Part shown: in pieces, positions 30,923 to 32,673 of the stretch
Layout: every line of letters starts with the position of its first letter
Numbering within the stretch: the stretch's first letter is position 1
Source: a virus
Strand: one strand, 5' to 3'
IMG/VR virus record: IMGVR_UViG_3300032238_000673
Location: 1-32,673 of that record
Length of the DNA stretch: 32,673 bases
Translations under genes and position numbers: made by a program
Notes under the pieces: generated by a model
Seen by the model: only the letters and a program-made list of their open reading frames with translations
Told to the model about the DNA's origin: nothing
Database searches by the model: none

Positions 30923-32557
30923 TTAATCGTTTAAAACTATATAAGAGTACCCAGAAGATGCCGAATATGTATCGGAGTCTGCTGTTTGCCCAGCCAACGT
31001 ATCATACGAGATACCTGTTGGCGTGGTATCTGTTATCACAATGATACCTCCTCCACCTCCGGCACCCCCACGTTTTCCAGTAGCCCCAGTTACAGCAGGC
31101 GCACCAGTGCCACCAATACCCCCAGCGCCTCCTGCTCCACCAGCGCCTCCGGGTCCCCCATGATATGGAGTGTCAGCAACAGGGTGAGCGTATGGGTGTG
31201 CAACTGCATGGTAACTTGCCGGAGTATGCGTCCAACGCTGATAGTTTGGACTTCCTGCATGCACAAAGTGAGGCTGGTAGGAACGGTATGTAGCATTGTT
31301 GCCGTGTACTGTTCCATTATAGTGCTGGTGCTGGTTATGCCCATATATAGCACCGTGATAATGCCCACCACCATGCCCGGGATTAATGCCGTTTAAAGAT
31401 GGGTGTCTATTTCCATTATTGTAGTAATGGTGGTTATGTCCAGTAGTTGCTGGCACAGTATGCCCATAATGGTTTCTTGACCCGACAGGGGCTACGTTAT
31501 TGGAGTGAGAATGTATATCATAAGCAATGTAATGAACATGGCTATAACTACCACCTGCGTTTCCTCCGTTAGAAGCGCCACCTGCTGGAGAGTTGTGGTG
31601 CCCTGTATCATAAGCAGCGTGCCCAGTATGGGGAGCATGTGAAACCGCATGCCCGGGAGGGTTTGGATGAGAGTAATCAGGGGCTTTAGCACCTGATGCA
31701 CCTGACGCACCGGGAGTTCCTGATGCACCCGGAGAACCTGATGCGCCAGCGGAACCAGCAGAACCGGCAACTCCACTTACACCTCTAGAAATAACTTTGC
31801 CAGTTCCAGTAATTGTTTTTGCACAAATTAAAACGATGCCACCACCTACACCACCTGAACCGCCTGCACCACCCGGTCCAGATGTATGGTTAGTAACAGT
31901 TCCCGGAGATCCTGATGCACCTGATACACCTACAGCACCAGTTCCTCCTTTTCCTCCTAATGCACCAACTGTTGTTGCGTTAGGTGGGTATGTACCGTTA
32001 GTTCCTGCGGTACCCGCAGATCCCGGAGAACCTGTTGCACCTGCTTTACCGGGCCAACTATCAGGAGCAGTATAAGCGGCAGCAGTTGCACCAGCAGTAC
32101 CACTTGAACCAGCGGAACCACCAGAAATGGTTGTTATGGTTCCATCATTTTGAATTACTTTTCCACTTATCAAAGAGTTAATGTGCTGTCTATAACTAAT
32201 TGGTAATTGTGTAGCAGTAGTTGCCGTGCCACCTCCACCAGTGTTACCAACTGAGTAAGTAAGCGAAGTTGACGCAGAAGTTCCTGCCACCGTTCCATCA
32301 GCAACAGAGGCTGTTGGTTCTGCACCCGCTCCGGTGCCATGCCCGATGTAACCATTTAAAGTTAGTGTCCCTTGCACAAACACACGGAAACCGTTTGTTT
32401 TAAGAATAACCCCAGAGTTGATCGTGAGGTTTTTATAGTTCATGTCTGTTGTCAGTGTGGTATCCGCAGAGATAACAACTGTTCCATCTGCACCAGTACC
32501 ATAGACTGCATCATTACCAAGACTGGCGACACTTTGTTCGTATCTAGATATAGCCAT
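30923..32557 (-). CDS. Collagen-like, His-rich tail fibre/adhesin protein
   Basis: The product has 544 residues. The N-terminus (residues 1-75) has the beta-strand pattern of a virion-attached fibre (ADTTLTTDMNYKNLTINSGV). Residues 148-235 and 259-291 contain Gly-X-Y runs, 11 in a row in the latter, with GSP, GTP and GAK triplets. Residues 297-466 hold about 31 histidines, including five HxH pairs, in a low-complexity Tyr/Asn/Gly/Pro context. The last part has GGPGGAGGAGGAGG and a GGGIIVITD motif that also ends the upstream partial fibre. It most likely forms a trimeric fibre binding host or metal ions. It precedes the oxygenase/halogenase cassette, which may modify it. Confidence 0.75.
   Translation of the reverse strand: MAISRYEQSVASLGNDAVYGTGADGTVVISADTTLTTDMNYKNLTINSGVILKTNGFRVFVQGTLTLNGYIGHGTGAGAEPTASVADGTVAGTSASTSLTYSVGNTGGGGTATTATQLPISYRQHINSLISGKVIQNDGTITTISGGSAGSSGTAGATAAAYTAPDSWPGKAGATGSPGSAGTAGTNGTYPPNATTVGALGGKGGTGAVGVSGASGSPGTVTNHTSGPGGAGGSGGVGGGIVLICAKTITGTGKVISRGVSGVAGSAGSAGASGSPGASGTPGASGASGAKAPDYSHPNPPGHAVSHAPHTGHAAYDTGHHNSPAGGASNGGNAGGSYSHVHYIAYDIHSHSNNVAPVGSRNHYGHTVPATTGHNHHYYNNGNRHPSLNGINPGHGGGHYHGAIYGHNQHQHYNGTVHGNNATYRSYQPHFVHAGSPNYQRWTHTPASYHAVAHPYAHPVADTPYHGGPGGAGGAGGAGGIGGTGAPAVTGATGKRGGAGGGGGIIVITDTTPTGISYDTLAGQTADSDTYSASSGYSYIVLND
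31160..31669 (-). repeat. Histidine-rich low-complexity region
   Basis: Residues 297-466 of the fibre contain about 31 His in 170 residues, with HVH, HSH, HNH, HYH and HQH pairs. Similar HxH motifs in T4 gp37 coordinate iron along the fibre needle. The segment is rich in Gly, Asn, Tyr and Pro. The base pattern is repetitive with cat/cac codons in this strand. Confidence 0.8.
31685..31783 (-). repeat. Collagen-like Gly-X-Y run
   Basis: Residues 259-291 are eleven consecutive triplets beginning GVSGVAGSAGSAGAS and including GSP, GTP and GAK. Proline occupies the Y position, where prolyl-4-hydroxylases act in collagens. Shorter runs are at 170-190 and 200-221, and a Gly-Gly-X run at 467-485. 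Confidence 0.8.
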
Positions 32558-32560
32558 TTT

Positions 32561-32673
32561 TTACACCTGTTGAATATAAATAGAAGTCCCTGAGTTCTGA
32601 CCAGTTACATCAGTTGAGATAGATGCAGGAAGGGCACTAGCAGATGATACAACGATAATGACACCCCCGCCAG
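32561..32673 (-). CDS. C-terminus of another Gly-rich fibre protein (partial)
   Basis: The window holds the last 36 codons, from GGGVIIVVSSASALP to GQNSGTSIYIQQV and TAA at 32561. The GGGVIIVVS start matches GGGIIVITD near the end of the next protein, so the two are likely paralogues in tandem. The stop lies 3 bases before the next ATG (32557). The rest of the gene lies upstream of the window. Confidence 0.7.
   Translation of the reverse strand, partial: GGGVIIVVSSASALPASISTDVTGQNSGTSIYIQQV

Noticed and set aside
31160-31783. CRISPR-like or tandem DNA repeat array in the fibre gene
   Set aside because: The repetition comes from Gly-X-Y and His-rich codons; unit length and spacing vary and there are no unique spacers between identical repeats.

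Overview
The window is the virion-structure, packaging and lysis part of a contractile-tailed (myovirus-type) double-stranded DNA phage. Every convincing gene lies on the minus strand, so transcription runs from position 32673 towards 1. Spacing is tight, with many ATGA, TAATG and TGATG stop/start overlaps, and no gap exceeds about 100 bases. No integrase, replication, tRNA or CRISPR genes are visible. The host cannot be fixed from this piece. A 20S-proteasome-type peptidase points weakly to an actinobacterial host. The flavin halogenase and 2-oxoglutarate/iron oxygenases resemble accessory genes known from aquatic phages, including cyanophages.

In transcription order, the first block (32673-30923) holds the end of one glycine-rich fibre protein and a complete second one, which has collagen-like Gly-X-Y runs and a very histidine-rich centre. 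An AT-rich accessory cassette follows (30909-26495): two small unknowns, a 2OG-Fe(II) oxygenase, a tryptophan-halogenase-like flavoenzyme, an unknown 254-residue protein, a second 2OG-Fe(II) oxygenase and a small membrane protein. Next come a family-4 glycosyltransferase, an M15 peptidase that is probably the endolysin, a KTSC-domain protein, a membrane protein, a small protein and the large terminase (23715-22147).

Between terminase and portal (22083-17181) lie four proteins of unknown function, a small holin-like protein, a metallophosphoesterase, a proteasome-like Ntn hydrolase whose catalytic Thr directly follows the initiator Met, and a second small membrane protein. The head block follows: portal, coiled-coil scaffold candidate, N4-gp56-like major capsid protein, two small paralogous proteins and two fibre-like proteins (the second cysteine-rich). 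Then come three small genes, three neck/connector-type proteins, tail sheath, tail tube, a zinc-ribbon tail assembly chaperone with a probable frameshifted extension, a tape measure protein carrying M15 peptidase and transglycosylase domains, a baseplate/hub-type protein, a LysM protein and the first codons of the next gene.

The most interesting points are: the collagen-like fibre next to two hydroxylase-type oxygenases, a halogenase and a glycosyltransferase, which suggests virion-fibre modification; the phage-encoded proteasome-type protease with an apparently complete active site; the His-rich HxH fibre; an unusual +1/-2 chaperone frameshift; and a 12-codon ORF with a strong ribosome binding site overlapping a TTG start, which may be a leader or a broken N-terminus.
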